Source: Pseudomonas fluorescens (lineage in GTDB: Bacteria; Pseudomonadota; Gammaproteobacteria; Pseudomonadales; Pseudomonadaceae). Taken from it: a DNA stretch of 64,000 bases. How positions within the stretch are numbered: the stretch's first letter is position 1; every line of letters starts with the position of its first letter. This document shows positions 38,402 to 46,787 of this stretch, one piece after another. The stretch spans positions 62,001 through 126,000 of the forward strand of contig NZ_JSAK01000043.1 of NCBI RefSeq assembly GCF_000802965.1. Direction: 5' to 3'. A program made the position numbers and the translations under genes. The notes under the pieces are model-generated. The model was given only the letters and a program-made list of their open reading frames with translations. It was not told where the DNA came from and searched no databases.

Positions 38402-39082
38402 ATGCATGTACTCGTTTGCGAAGACGATGAGCTGATCGCCAGTGGCATCGTCGCCGGCCTGACCGCCCAGGGCCTGACCGTGGAGCACGTCGCCACGGCG
38501 TCCGCTGCCCGGGCGATGCTCAAGGTCGCGGAGTTCGACGTCATGGTGCTCGACCTCGGCCTTCCCGATGAAGACGGTTTGAAGCTGTTGCAGCAGTTGC
38601 GCCACAACGGCCTTGAGCTGCCGGTGCTGATCCTCACCGCCCGGGATTCGGTCACTGACCGCGTCGACGGCTTGCAGGCCGGCGCGGACGATTACCTGCT
38701 CAAGCCGTTCGATCTGCGCGAACTGGCTGCGCGCCTGCACACCCTGTTGCGTCGGGTAGCGGGGCGCAGCGTCAACCTGATCGAACACGGCGCTCTGACT
38801 TACGACCCAAGCAGCCGCGAAACCACCCTGGCCGGGCAACCGGTGGACCTGTCGCGTCGCGAGCAATCGCTATTGCAGGCCTTGCTGCATAACCGTGGCC
38901 GGGTGTTGTCCACCGAGCAGCTCAAGGACAGCGTCTACGGTTTCAACGACGAACTGGAAAGCAACGCCCTCAACGTCCACATCCATCACCTGCGACGCAA
39001 ACTCGGCAACGGCATTGTCGAGACCGTGCGCGGTCTGGGCTATCGCCTGGGGCCGGCTGACGGCGGAGATCAATCGAAGTGA
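38402..39082 (+). CDS. dsbR: OmpR-family response regulator DsbR
   Basis: 226 residues. The receiver domain has CEDDE, the phospho-acceptor Asp51 in VMVLDLGLPDEDG and Lys in YLLKPFDLREL. The C-terminal winged helix ends with LNVHIHHLRRKLG and ETVRGLGYRLG. The position beside dsbDEG matches PA2479-PA2480 of P. aeruginosa, described as the copper-responsive DsbRS system controlling dsbDEG. That name is taken from gene order and family. The stop overlaps the kinase ATG by one base (TGATG). Confidence 0.85.
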   Translation: MHVLVCEDDELIASGIVAGLTAQGLTVEHVATASAARAMLKVAEFDVMVLDLGLPDEDGLKLLQQLRHNGLELPVLILTARDSVTDRVDGLQAGADDYLLKPFDLRELAARLHTLLRRVAGRSVNLIEHGALTYDPSSRETTLAGQPVDLSRREQSLLQALLHNRGRVLSTEQLKDSVYGFNDELESNALNVHIHHLRRKLGNGIVETVRGLGYRLGPADGGDQSK

Positions 39083-40404
39083 TGAGTTTGCGTTTGCGCC
39101 TGAGCCTGACGCTCGGCACCGCGTTTGCGCTGATCTGGGCGCTGGCGGCGGCCTGGATGCTCAGCGACCTGCGCAATCAAATGATGTTTTCTCTCGACCA
39201 GCGCCTGGTGGCGTCGGCGCGGATGGTCGCCGGGTTGATGGAGCAATTGCCGCCGTTGCCGAGCAAGGGCGAGGGCACTCATTTCAGTGCCGAACAGCTG
39301 AACATCCCCGGCGGCATGGCCTGTCAGGTCAGTTCGTTGCGCGGGGAAATCCTCGCCCGTAGCCACAGTGATCCGGGCCAGACTTTGGAAGCCGAGAAAA
39401 TGGGCTTTCACGACCAGATGATCGACGGCGCGCCGTGGCGCAGTTTCACCCTGGCGAGGGGCGATCTGCGGATCACCACTGCCGATCGACAAATCGAGCG
39501 CGAGGCCTTGAACATGTCGATCCTGCTGGCCGCCTCGGTGCCGGTGGGTGTGGCGTTGCTCGGTTGCCTGTGCCTGCTGTGGCTGGGCATCGGCCAGGGA
39601 TTGGCGCCGCTCAACCGCATGCGCGATGCCTTGATGCGTCGCAGCCCCGATTCGCTGGAACCCTTGCAGGTCCAGCCATTACCCAGCGAATTGCAACCGT
39701 TGCTGGAGACGCAGAATCAGCTGTTCCAGCGCATCGGCAAGACCATTGAACGCGAGCGTCGCCTGACCGGAGACGCCGCCCATGAGTTGCGCAGCCCGCT
39801 GACCGCGATCAAGACTCACCTGCAAGTGGCGCGCATGACCGACGGCGCAGCGCGGGATCAATCCCTGGCCCGGGCCGAGGAGGGCGCCGACCGATTGCAT
39901 CGGACTCTTGAGCAATTGCTGTTGCTGGCGCGGGTCGAGGGCAGTCTGTCGTTCGATGACGGCGTGCAATGCAGTGCCGAGCAAGTGGCCAGACTGGCGA
40001 TCCAGGATACGGCCGGTGGCGATCGCCAGCGTATCAAGTTTGCGGTGCCGGACAGGTTCTCCCACGCACCGGTGAAAATGCCCGCTGTCCTTTCGATTGC
40101 TGCGCTGCGCAACTTGCTGGACAACGCCCTGCGCCATACACCCGGCGACGGAACGGTGGAACTGAGCCTGCAAACTACCGGCAACCGTGCGCACTTTGTG
40201 GTGCGCGATCATGGCCCGGGCATTGCCGAGGACGACCTGCAACACCTGACCCAACGTTTCTGGCGCAACGGCCAGAGCACCGGGTGTGGCTTGGGCCTGG
40301 CGATTGTTCAGGCCATCGTCCAGCGCTGCGGCTGCACCCTGCATTTCGACAGCCGCCCGGATGGCTTGCGCGTCGAACTGACCCTGCCGCTGCAATCGGT
40401 TTGA
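39082..40404 (+). CDS. dsbS: Membrane histidine kinase DsbS
   Basis: 440 residues from the ATG at 39082. Two membrane helices (about 8-28 and 143-168) frame a periplasmic sensor of about 115 residues. A HAMP-like linker is followed by HisKA with phospho-His234 in GDAAHELRSPLTAIK and a HATPase domain with LLDNALRHTPG, VVRDHGPGI and GLGLAIVQAIV. Orthologues are reported to bind Cu(I) in the periplasm; the sensor here contains few Cys (one near CQVSSLRGE), so the metal site cannot be confirmed from the text. Confidence 0.85.
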   Translation: MSLRLRLSLTLGTAFALIWALAAAWMLSDLRNQMMFSLDQRLVASARMVAGLMEQLPPLPSKGEGTHFSAEQLNIPGGMACQVSSLRGEILARSHSDPGQTLEAEKMGFHDQMIDGAPWRSFTLARGDLRITTADRQIEREALNMSILLAASVPVGVALLGCLCLLWLGIGQGLAPLNRMRDALMRRSPDSLEPLQVQPLPSELQPLLETQNQLFQRIGKTIERERRLTGDAAHELRSPLTAIKTHLQVARMTDGAARDQSLARAEEGADRLHRTLEQLLLLARVEGSLSFDDGVQCSAEQVARLAIQDTAGGDRQRIKFAVPDRFSHAPVKMPAVLSIAALRNLLDNALRHTPGDGTVELSLQTTGNRAHFVVRDHGPGIAEDDLQHLTQRFWRNGQSTGCGLGLAIVQAIVQRCGCTLHFDSRPDGLRVELTLPLQSV

Positions 40405-40419
40405 AAAACACAACAAGAT

Positions 40420-40513
40420 CCTGTGGGAGCGGGCTTGCCCGCGATGAGGCCGTCACATTCAATATTGATGTTGACTGTTACACCGCCATCGCGGGCAAGC
40501 CCGCTCCCACAGG
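40420..40513. repeat. REP pair, GTGGGAGCGGGCTTGCCCGC family
   Basis: CCTGTGGGAGCGGGCTTGCC and its inverted copy end-to-end around about 40 bases, downstream of dsbS. Confidence 0.88.
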
Positions 40514-40608
40514 TTTTGGTGTACATCAAAAGTAACGTCTCTCCATTGGCCGTCCAGAGCTCGCGCGACTATCGTTCCTCACACTCAATGGATTGAGGTA
40601 ACAGCGCC

Positions 40609-41094
40609 ATGGACGAACCCATACACACCTGCAAGGCAACCCCGGCCGACGCCGGCATCATCAGCCGCATCATCGAACGCTCCATTCGCGTCGGCTGCGC
40701 GCTCGACCATCGCAACGATCCGCACATCGTCGCCACCTGGACCCACAACAAAACCATCGAACACATCCAGCCGTGGCTGACCGACCCGCGGTTGTACCTG
40801 AACATCGCCCTGCTGCAGGACAAACCAATTGGCGTCGCCATGGCCGCGACCAACGGCGCGCTGGCGTTCTGTTACGTGCAACCGGAGTGGTTTCGCCGAG
40901 GCGCCGGGCAGGCGCTGGTGCACGACCTCGAAGGGTGGTTGATCGCACGGGGCCTGTGCCGGGCGCGACTCAACAGCACCAAAACCAGCGAAGCCTTTTA
41001 TCGGCATCTGGGCTATGAGCCGTGTGCACGAACCTTCATGGTCGCGGGGCTGCATGCCATCCCTATGCACAAGGGCTTGGTGCCGCCTTCATAG
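40609..41094 (+). CDS. GNAT-family N-acetyltransferase
   Basis: 161 residues, one GNAT domain. Motif A with the acetyl-CoA loop is partly visible in VQPEWFRRGAGQALVHDLE; the C-terminal SEAFYRHLGYEPC is the usual GNAT beta-7 region. GAGG lies about eight bases before the ATG, and a palindrome CTCAAT-gg-ATTGAG (40584-40597) spans the bases just before it. Substrate unknown. It precedes pvdH, but pvdH has its own PvdS box, so co-transcription is not needed. Confidence 0.8.
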   Translation: MDEPIHTCKATPADAGIISRIIERSIRVGCALDHRNDPHIVATWTHNKTIEHIQPWLTDPRLYLNIALLQDKPIGVAMAATNGALAFCYVQPEWFRRGAGQALVHDLEGWLIARGLCRARLNSTKTSEAFYRHLGYEPCARTFMVAGLHAIPMHKGLVPPS

Positions 41095-41111
41095 AAAGCC
41101 GATCGAGGGTC

Positions 41112-41135
41112 TAAATCCCCGGTGCCCTGATGCGT
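41112..41135 (+). promoter_or_regulatory. PvdS-type iron-starvation box for pvdH
   Basis: TAAAT, 16 bases, CGT, an exact match, ending 37 bases before the pvdH ATG at 41172. Confidence 0.85.
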
Positions 41136-41171
41136 TTCCAGAACAGGAAAACCTTATTGAGGGGTCGAGAG

Positions 41172-42584
41172 ATGTCAGTCGCTACCAGCCTTATGGAAGA
41201 TCAGTCGGTCCGGAACACTCCGGCACCGGCCGAGACGCTTTATCAATTCAACGAATCGCCGTTGCTCGCCCGTCAGAGCCAGCAGGAATCCAACGCCCGC
41301 AGCTACCCGCGACGCATCCCCCTGGCGCTCAAGCGTGCCAAGGGGCTGTATGTCGAAGACGTCGAAGGCCGCACGTTTATTGATTGCCTGGCGGGCGCCG
41401 GGACCTTGGCCCTGGGGCATAACCATCCGGTGGTGATTGAAGCGATCCAGCAAGTGCTGAGCGATGAACTGCCGCTGCATACCCTGGACCTGACCACGCC
41501 GGTCAAGGATCAATTCGTTCAAGACCTGTTCGGCCTGCTGCCACCGGCACTGGCCGCTGAAGCGAAAATCCAGTTCTGCGGCCCCACCGGCACCGACGCC
41601 GTGGAAGCGGCGCTGAAACTGGTGCGCACCGCCACTGGCCGCAGCACCGTGCTGTCGTTCCAGGGCGGTTACCACGGCATGAGCCAGGGCGCGTTGAGCC
41701 TGATGGGGAGCCTGGGGCCGAAAAAGCCTTTGGGTGCCTTGCTCAGCAGCGGCGTGCAGTTCATGCCATATCCCTACGATTACCGTTGCCCGTTCGGACT
41801 GGGCGGTGCGCAAGGGGTGAAGGCCAATCTGAATTACCTGGAAAACCTGCTCAACGACCCCGAGGCCGGCGTGCAATTGCCAGCGGCGGTGATTGTTGAA
41901 GTGGTGCAGGGCGAGGGCGGGGTCATACCTGCTGATCTGGATTGGTTGCGCGGTTTGCGCCGAATCACCGAAAAGGCCGGCGTGGCGCTGATCGTCGACG
42001 AGATCCAGAGCGGTTTTGCCCGCACCGGCAAGATGTTCGCCTTCGAGCATGCCGGGATCATTCCGGATGTGGTGGTGATGTCCAAAGCTATCGGCGGCAG
42101 CCTGCCGCTGGCGGTGGTGGTGTATCGCGACTGGCTCGACACCTGGTTGCCGGGCGCCCATGCCGGGACGTTCCGCGGCAATCAGATGGCCATGGCTGCC
42201 GGTTCTGCGGTGATGCGCTACCTGATCGAACACAAGATTTGCGATCACGCGGCGGCCATGGGCGAGCGCCTGAGCGAGCATCTGCGCATCTTGCAGCGGG
42301 ACTTCCCGCAACTGGGCGACATTCGCGGTCGCGGGCTGATGCTCGGCGTTGAGCTGGTTGATCCAAACGGTGCTGCGGATGCCTTGGGCCATCCACCGGT
42401 GTTTGCACGCCTGGCGCCGTTGGTACAGCGCGAATGCCTCAAGCGCGGCTTGATCCTCGAACTGGGCGGCCGCCATGGCGCCGTGGTGCGCTTCCTGCCG
42501 CCGCTGGTGATTACCGCCGCGGAAATCGACCGGGTCGCGGAGATTTTCGGCCGGGCCATGGCCGCTGCTACTGCCAATCTGTAA
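41172..42584 (+). CDS. pvdH: L-2,4-diaminobutyrate:2-oxoglutarate aminotransferase PvdH
   Basis: 470 residues from the ATG at 41172, matching the known PvdH length. Class III PLP aminotransferase: GAGTLALGHNHPVV, CGPTGTDAVEAALKL, LIVDEIQSGFARTG (PLP-binding Asp) and the Schiff-base Lys305 in VVMSKAIGGSLPL. It converts aspartate semialdehyde to diaminobutyrate, the third building block loaded by PvdL. The PvdS box upstream supports the pyoverdine role. The stop codon TAA is part of the next PvdS box, in front of mbtH. Confidence 0.95.
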   Translation: MSVATSLMEDQSVRNTPAPAETLYQFNESPLLARQSQQESNARSYPRRIPLALKRAKGLYVEDVEGRTFIDCLAGAGTLALGHNHPVVIEAIQQVLSDELPLHTLDLTTPVKDQFVQDLFGLLPPALAAEAKIQFCGPTGTDAVEAALKLVRTATGRSTVLSFQGGYHGMSQGALSLMGSLGPKKPLGALLSSGVQFMPYPYDYRCPFGLGGAQGVKANLNYLENLLNDPEAGVQLPAAVIVEVVQGEGGVIPADLDWLRGLRRITEKAGVALIVDEIQSGFARTGKMFAFEHAGIIPDVVVMSKAIGGSLPLAVVVYRDWLDTWLPGAHAGTFRGNQMAMAAGSAVMRYLIEHKICDHAAAMGERLSEHLRILQRDFPQLGDIRGRGLMLGVELVDPNGAADALGHPPVFARLAPLVQRECLKRGLILELGGRHGAVVRFLPPLVITAAEIDRVAEIFGRAMAAATANL

Positions 42585-42605
42585 ATTTCCCGGCCCTCGA
42601 AACGT
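42582..42605 (+). promoter_or_regulatory. PvdS-type iron-starvation box for mbtH, overlapping the pvdH stop
   Basis: TAAAT, 16 bases, CGT. The first three bases are the pvdH stop codon. The CGT lies 61 bases before the mbtH ATG at 42666. Confidence 0.75.
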
Positions 42606-42665
42606 TCCTTCTACATAGCGGCTGTACGCAGCGTGCGGCCCACCCTACAACGATGGAGAGACAGC

Positions 42666-42890
42666 ATGACGTCAGTATTCGACCGCGAGGACATCCGATT
42701 TCAGGTCGTGGTCAACCACGAAGAGCAATACTCGATCTGGCCCGACTACAAAGCCGTGCCTGAAGGCTGGCGCACCGTGGGCAAGAGCGGGCTGAAGAAA
42801 GAGTGCCTGGCTTACATCGAAGAAACCTGGACGGATATGCGGCCATTGAGTTTGCGGCGCAAGATGGATGAGCAGGCTGTCGCTCACTAA
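42666..42890 (+). CDS. mbtH: MbtH-like protein
   Basis: 74 residues, the family's normal size. The family signature is complete: VVVNHEEQYSIWPDYKAVPEGW, then GLKKECLAYIEETWTDMRPLS. MbtH-like proteins bind adenylation domains of peptide synthetases and are needed for their folding or activity. The P. aeruginosa counterpart PA2412 also sits after pvdH. GGAGAG precedes the ATG at a distance of six. A strong terminator follows. Confidence 0.95.
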   Translation: MTSVFDREDIRFQVVVNHEEQYSIWPDYKAVPEGWRTVGKSGLKKECLAYIEETWTDMRPLSLRRKMDEQAVAH

Positions 42891-42900
42891 TCATCGACGC

Positions 42901-42941
42901 AAAAAAAGCCCGCTGGACTGGTGACGGTCAGCGGGTTTTTT
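42901..42941 (+). terminator. Rho-independent terminator after mbtH
   Basis: A7, then GCCCGCTG paired with CAGCGGG around a loop, then TTTTTT. Confidence 0.88.
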
Positions 42942-42960
42942 CATGGCCAGCGGTAAACTT

Positions 42961-43182
42961 TGTAGGAGCCGGCTTGCTGGCGATAGCGGCGAGTCAGGCG
43001 CGGCGATGTCGACTGAACGGCCGCCATCGCCAGCCGACTCCTACAAGGGAATGCGTGGCCTGATCGCTGGTTCGTACGAATTTCCCCTATAGGAGCTGAC
43101 GAGTGAAACGAGGCTGCGATCTTTTGATTTGTTTTTTAGAGCAAGATCAAAAGATCGCAGCCTTCGGCAGCTCCTACAGGGG
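42961..43182. repeat. Two adjacent REP pairs of different families
   Basis: The 303-base gap between mbtH and fpvF is almost filled by repeats. At 42961-43046 there is a GGAGCCGGCTTGCTGGCGAT pair with a degenerate right arm. At 43088-43182 there is a GATCGCAGCC-family pair whose left arm carries an insertion of about six bases. Nothing else is seen here apart from the terminator. Confidence 0.83.
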
Positions 43183-43193
43183 GGAAGTGATGA

Positions 43194-44093
43194 TCAGCCA
43201 CTCAAGCCTCTGATCACCAAATCCACATTCCCCTCCAGCTCAGCCACCGGATCAGCGGTGTCGACGCTCAACACCACCAAGCGACTTCCGGCTTCGGCGA
43301 TTACCGCTTTCAGCGCATCCGACGGCTGGCGATGGTGCAACACCACCGCGACGTCATTGTCCTTGAGCGTTGCCCCCAATCCCTTCAACGCCTCAGGCGT
43401 CCACTCGGCATCCGGTCTTGCATCCAGGCCAACCAGCTCAAGATTGAGACCGCCGATCAGGTAGCCGAAATGATCGCTCAGGCTCATCACACTCAAATTG
43501 TCGGCAGCCGCCAGACGCGCCTCGCTGTCGGCGCTGAGTTTGAGCAGGCGCTGTTTCAGTGCCGCCAGATTGGCCTCGATCGCTGGCCTGGCCTTGGGCG
43601 CCAGACGCACCAGGTCTGCCGCCATTACGTCCGCCATGCGCCCCATGTTGTTACTGGCCAGCCACGGCTGGCTGTTCAACCCATCGACCTTGCTGCCCGG
43701 TTGCACGGCAATGCCGGGCAGGGCGCCGTCCACCGGGCGGGCGGCATCGACTTCGACGATGCGGATGTTGCTGCGTCGGGAGATCGGGTACAGCGGGTCA
43801 TCCGCCCACAGCGAGCGCAGGCCGATCACTGCATCAGCGTCGGTCGCGAGTTTGGCCAGCGCCGGCGCACCACGGCCGGTGAAGTAAGCGGTCTGCCGAC
43901 TGCCGGGCAAGTTCGCCGGTGCCGCACGTTCCAGGCTGACATCGGTGCCCTTGAGCAGCACTTCGCCCAACCCGTAAGTGATCGGCAAGGACGCCAGTAC
44001 GCGCAGCGGTTTGGCGGTGTCTGCCGCGAAAGCAGTGTGGGCCAGACCACACAGGGCCACAGCCAGGGTCAGTTGACGCAGAGAAAATGACAT
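43194..44093 (-). CDS. fpvF: Periplasmic pyoverdine-iron binding protein FpvF
   Basis: 299 residues with a signal peptide (LRQLTLAVALCGLAHTAFA). The fold is that of ZnuA/TroA-type binding proteins: LASLPITYGLGEVLL at the mature start and the long linking helix near NNMGRMADVMAADLVRLAP. Metal-binding His residues of true ZnuA are mostly missing. In P. aeruginosa FpvF (PA2410) works with FpvC and the FpvDE transporter in removing iron from ferri-pyoverdine in the periplasm. Last gene of the fpv operon; its ATG directly follows the fpvE stop. Confidence 0.88.
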   Translation of the reverse strand: MSFSLRQLTLAVALCGLAHTAFAADTAKPLRVLASLPITYGLGEVLLKGTDVSLERAAPANLPGSRQTAYFTGRGAPALAKLATDADAVIGLRSLWADDPLYPISRRSNIRIVEVDAARPVDGALPGIAVQPGSKVDGLNSQPWLASNNMGRMADVMAADLVRLAPKARPAIEANLAALKQRLLKLSADSEARLAAADNLSVMSLSDHFGYLIGGLNLELVGLDARPDAEWTPEALKGLGATLKDNDVAVVLHHRQPSDALKAVIAEAGSRLVVLSVDTADPVAELEGNVDLVIRGLSG

Positions 44094-44993
44094 TTATCCA
44101 AGGTTCCCTTTCAGGCTGGGGACGACGCCGCGCGCAATGGCGGCCAGGGCGAAGGCGATACCGGCCACCAGAATGATCGCGGCACCGGACGGAATCGGCA
44201 GGTCGAAGACGATCGGCGCGAGAATCCCGCACAAGGTGCTCACCGTGGCGATCAACACCGAACACCAGAAGAAACCCTTCAGCGATTGACTGAGCAAACG
44301 CGCGGCCGCTGCCGGGATCACCAACAGGGCGCCGACCAGAATCGCACCGATGACTTTCACGGCGGCGACGGTGATTAGCGTCACCAGAATCACGAACAAA
44401 TAATCCAGCGTCTTCACCGCCACACCGCGCACCGCCGCCAGTTGCGGATTGAAACTGGCGAGCATGATGCGGTTGTACAACGGCAGGGCCAGGGCCATCA
44501 CCAGCGAACCGACGATGGCCAGCACCAGCAAGTCATTGCCGTTGACCGTCAACACCGAACCGAACAGTACGTTTTCCAGAATATGCACGTTGATCTTGCC
44601 CGCCAGAATCAGCAACAGGCTCGCACCCAGCGCCAACGACACCGAGAGAAACACGCCGATCAAGGTGTCCGGCGCCAGACCGGTACGGTTGCGCAGGTAA
44701 TTGAGCAAGATGCCGAACAGCAGGCAGTAGCCGAACAGGCTGCCGTAAGGCCCGGTATACGGTTCGCCAAGCAGGATGCCGATGGCCACACCGGTCAGCG
44801 CCGCGTGACCCACTGCCTCGGAGAAAAACGCGAAGCGCTTGACCACCACGAGCGTGCCCAATCCACCGAGCACCGGGCCGATCAGCAGTCCGGCGAGCAA
44901 CGCATTGACGACGAATCCATAAGCCAGCGCCTCGGGCAGGTAACCCGACGAGGCCCAGCCCTGAACCATCAAACGAAAGGCTTCGTAACTCAT
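44094..44993 (-). CDS. fpvE: ABC transporter permease FpvE
   Basis: 299 residues from the ATG at 44993, which shares one base with the fpvD stop (TGATG). ABC-3 family (ZnuB-like) with about eight membrane helices, for example FVVNALLAGLLIGPVLGGLG and VKVIGAILVGALLVIPAAAA. The cytoplasmic coupling region KRFAFFSEAVGHAALTG is clear. It forms the inner-membrane channel for iron with FpvD. The frame is open 180 bases upstream, but that part lies inside fpvD. Confidence 0.9.
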   Translation of the reverse strand: MSYEAFRLMVQGWASSGYLPEALAYGFVVNALLAGLLIGPVLGGLGTLVVVKRFAFFSEAVGHAALTGVAIGILLGEPYTGPYGSLFGYCLLFGILLNYLRNRTGLAPDTLIGVFLSVSLALGASLLLILAGKINVHILENVLFGSVLTVNGNDLLVLAIVGSLVMALALPLYNRIMLASFNPQLAAVRGVAVKTLDYLFVILVTLITVAAVKVIGAILVGALLVIPAAAARLLSQSLKGFFWCSVLIATVSTLCGILAPIVFDLPIPSGAAIILVAGIAFALAAIARGVVPSLKGNLG

Positions 44994-45829
44994 CAGGCAA
45001 GGCTCCGTGGATGGGTCGAAAACAGCGTCAGCAGACGATCGGGGGTCAGCGCCTGTTGCGGTGTGGCGTCGAACAGCACCCGACGATTGAGCCCGGTGAC
45101 GTGATCGGCCAACCGACCGACCGCTTCCAGATCGTGCTCGATCCACAGCACGGTAATGCCCGCCGCGCGCCAATCACCGAGCAAGCGCTCGAACACCTGA
45201 ATACCGGCCTCATCAAGGGCCGACATTGGCTCATCGAGTACCAGCAATTGCGGCGTCGGGATCAGCCCTTGCGCCAGTAATACGCGCTGACGCTCACCGC
45301 CCGACAACGCACCCATGCGCCGCTTGCGCTTGTCCTGCATGCCGACTCGCTCCAGCGCTTCGCCGATCGCCGCCGCGTAATGCTTGCTCAAGCCGAGGAA
45401 GGCCGGGCGCCGTTGGCACATGGCGGCCATGAAATCGTCGACGGTCATCGGCAGGCCACGGTCGAATTCCAGTGCCTGCGGCACGTAGCCGATGGTTCCC
45501 GGCTCGCCCGGCCATTGCAGGCTCAAACGGCCCTGATGGGGCATCTGCCCGAGCAGGGTCTTGATCAAGGAGCTCTTGCCGCCACCATTCGGGCCGACCA
45601 GCGCATGCACGCTGCCTGGCTGGACCTGAAAGGTGACCTTGTCGAGGATTGTCGTGCGACCCAGCGTCAGGCTGACCTGCGCAAAATCCAGCGTCGGCCC
45701 CGAACCCTGTAGGAGCGAGCCTGCTCGCGATTGCGGTATGTCATTCAATGAAGATGTCGCCGGACCGGACGCCTTCGCGAGCAGGCTCGCTCCAACAGGG
45801 GATTCGCTGATGATTTCTTTTGCGGTCAT
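44993..45829 (-). CDS. fpvD: ABC transporter ATP-binding protein FpvD with REP-encoded extension
   Basis: 278 residues. Walker A GPNGGGKSSLIK, signature LSGGERQRVLLAQG, Walker B QLLVLDEPMSALD and the switch His in VLWIEHD are all present, so the ATPase is intact. The start at 45829 is fixed by the four-base ATGA overlap with fpvC. Residues about 11-42 are encoded by an inverted REP pair (VGASLLAKASG and SRAGSLLQGSG), in frame and before the conserved LDFAQVSLTLG. The family normally starts within about ten residues of that point. It is expected to power iron import after release from pyoverdine. Confidence 0.9.
   Translation of the reverse strand: MTAKEIISESPVGASLLAKASGPATSSLNDIPQSRAGSLLQGSGPTLDFAQVSLTLGRTTILDKVTFQVQPGSVHALVGPNGGGKSSLIKTLLGQMPHQGRLSLQWPGEPGTIGYVPQALEFDRGLPMTVDDFMAAMCQRRPAFLGLSKHYAAAIGEALERVGMQDKRKRRMGALSGGERQRVLLAQGLIPTPQLLVLDEPMSALDEAGIQVFERLLGDWRAAGITVLWIEHDLEAVGRLADHVTGLNRRVLFDATPQQALTPDRLLTLFSTHPRSLA
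45706..45799. repeat. REP pair inside the fpvD coding sequence
   Basis: CCTGTAGGAGCGAGCCTGCTCGCGA on the left and TCGCGAGCAGGCTCGCTCCAACAGG on the right. Both arms lie within the 5' part of fpvD and keep the frame open. Confidence 0.92.
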
Positions 45830-46752
45830 GCACCGGACTCCTGAATCGCCCGCACCACGGTGTTGAGGTTGCCGGTCATTTCCTTTTCGTATTTGTCGGC
45901 GGTGTATTCGCCGTAGGAAATGTGCGACAGCGGGTACAGCTTCACCCCGGATTCACGCTGGATGGTGTCAACGTAGGTGGACGGGAAATCCATCTCCGAG
46001 AAGATCACCTTCACGTCCAGTTCACGCAGTTGGTCGATGGTTTTTTTCAGCTGGCTCGGGCTCGGCTCGATGCCGTGGGCCGGTTCGACCACCGCCGTCA
46101 CCTCCAGGCCGAATTCGCGCAGCAGGTAGTCGTAGGCCGCGTGCACTGTGGCCACGCGCAGTTCGGCGTTCGGCGCCTGGGTCAGTTTGGCCAGGGCATC
46201 GGCGCGCATCTTGCGCAGGCGTTTGCCGTAGGCGCGGGCGTTTTCGGTGTAGGTCTTGGCGTTCGCCGGGTCGAGTTTGCCCAGTTCCCGGGCGATGTTG
46301 TTGACCTGGGCAATCGAGGCGCTGATCGACAGGAAGGTGTGCGGGTTCACTACTTTACCGGCGCCGCGCGCGGCCACCCCGGTGGCGGCCAGCAGTGGTA
46401 CGTTTTCGTTGGCTTCGATCACCGGCACGTTTGGCGTTTCGCTGGCGGCGATCATGCGGTCGGCGAAGTCGTCATGACCGACGCCGTTGAGCACGATCAC
46501 GTCGAGGCCGCTGATGCGCTTGATGTCTTCGGCGCGGGGCTCGTAGGCGTGGGGGTTGAAGCCGGCCGGAATCAGCGGCACCACCTCGGCCTTGTCGCCG
46601 ACGATGTTGGCCACGTAGCTGTAATAAGGGTGCAGGGTGATGCCGATGCGCAGGCGCTTGGCCTCGTCGGCGCTGGCCAGGGGAGTCAGCAGGCAGGCCA
46701 GCAAGCCGACCAGCGTCAGGCGCAGAACAGAACGTAGAGATGAAATGGGCAT
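45826..46752 (-). CDS. fpvC: Periplasmic metal-binding protein FpvC
   Basis: 308 residues, signal peptide 1-28 (LVGLLACLLTPLASA). ZnuA/TroA family with candidate ligands His in FNPHAYEP, His in NPHTFLS, His in TVHAAYDYLL and Glu/Asp in FSEMDFPS. In P. aeruginosa FpvC (PA2407) acts as the periplasmic iron chelator that pulls iron from pyoverdine and hands it to FpvDE. The stop overlaps the fpvD ATG by four bases. Confidence 0.9.
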   Translation of the reverse strand: MPISSLRSVLRLTLVGLLACLLTPLASADEAKRLRIGITLHPYYSYVANIVGDKAEVVPLIPAGFNPHAYEPRAEDIKRISGLDVIVLNGVGHDDFADRMIAASETPNVPVIEANENVPLLAATGVAARGAGKVVNPHTFLSISASIAQVNNIARELGKLDPANAKTYTENARAYGKRLRKMRADALAKLTQAPNAELRVATVHAAYDYLLREFGLEVTAVVEPAHGIEPSPSQLKKTIDQLRELDVKVIFSEMDFPSTYVDTIQRESGVKLYPLSHISYGEYTADKYEKEMTGNLNTVVRAIQESGA

Positions 46753-46787
46753 GGGAAAGCGGTCTTCTCTCGGGTGAAGGCGAGGGT

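Noticed and set aside
43194..46752. Zinc uptake (ZnuABC) interpretation of the ABC genes
   Set aside because: Two binding proteins flank one ATPase/permease pair, and the operon begins with the PepSY reductase and FpvH/J/K genes beside pvdH-mbtH, as in the P. aeruginosa fpv locus.
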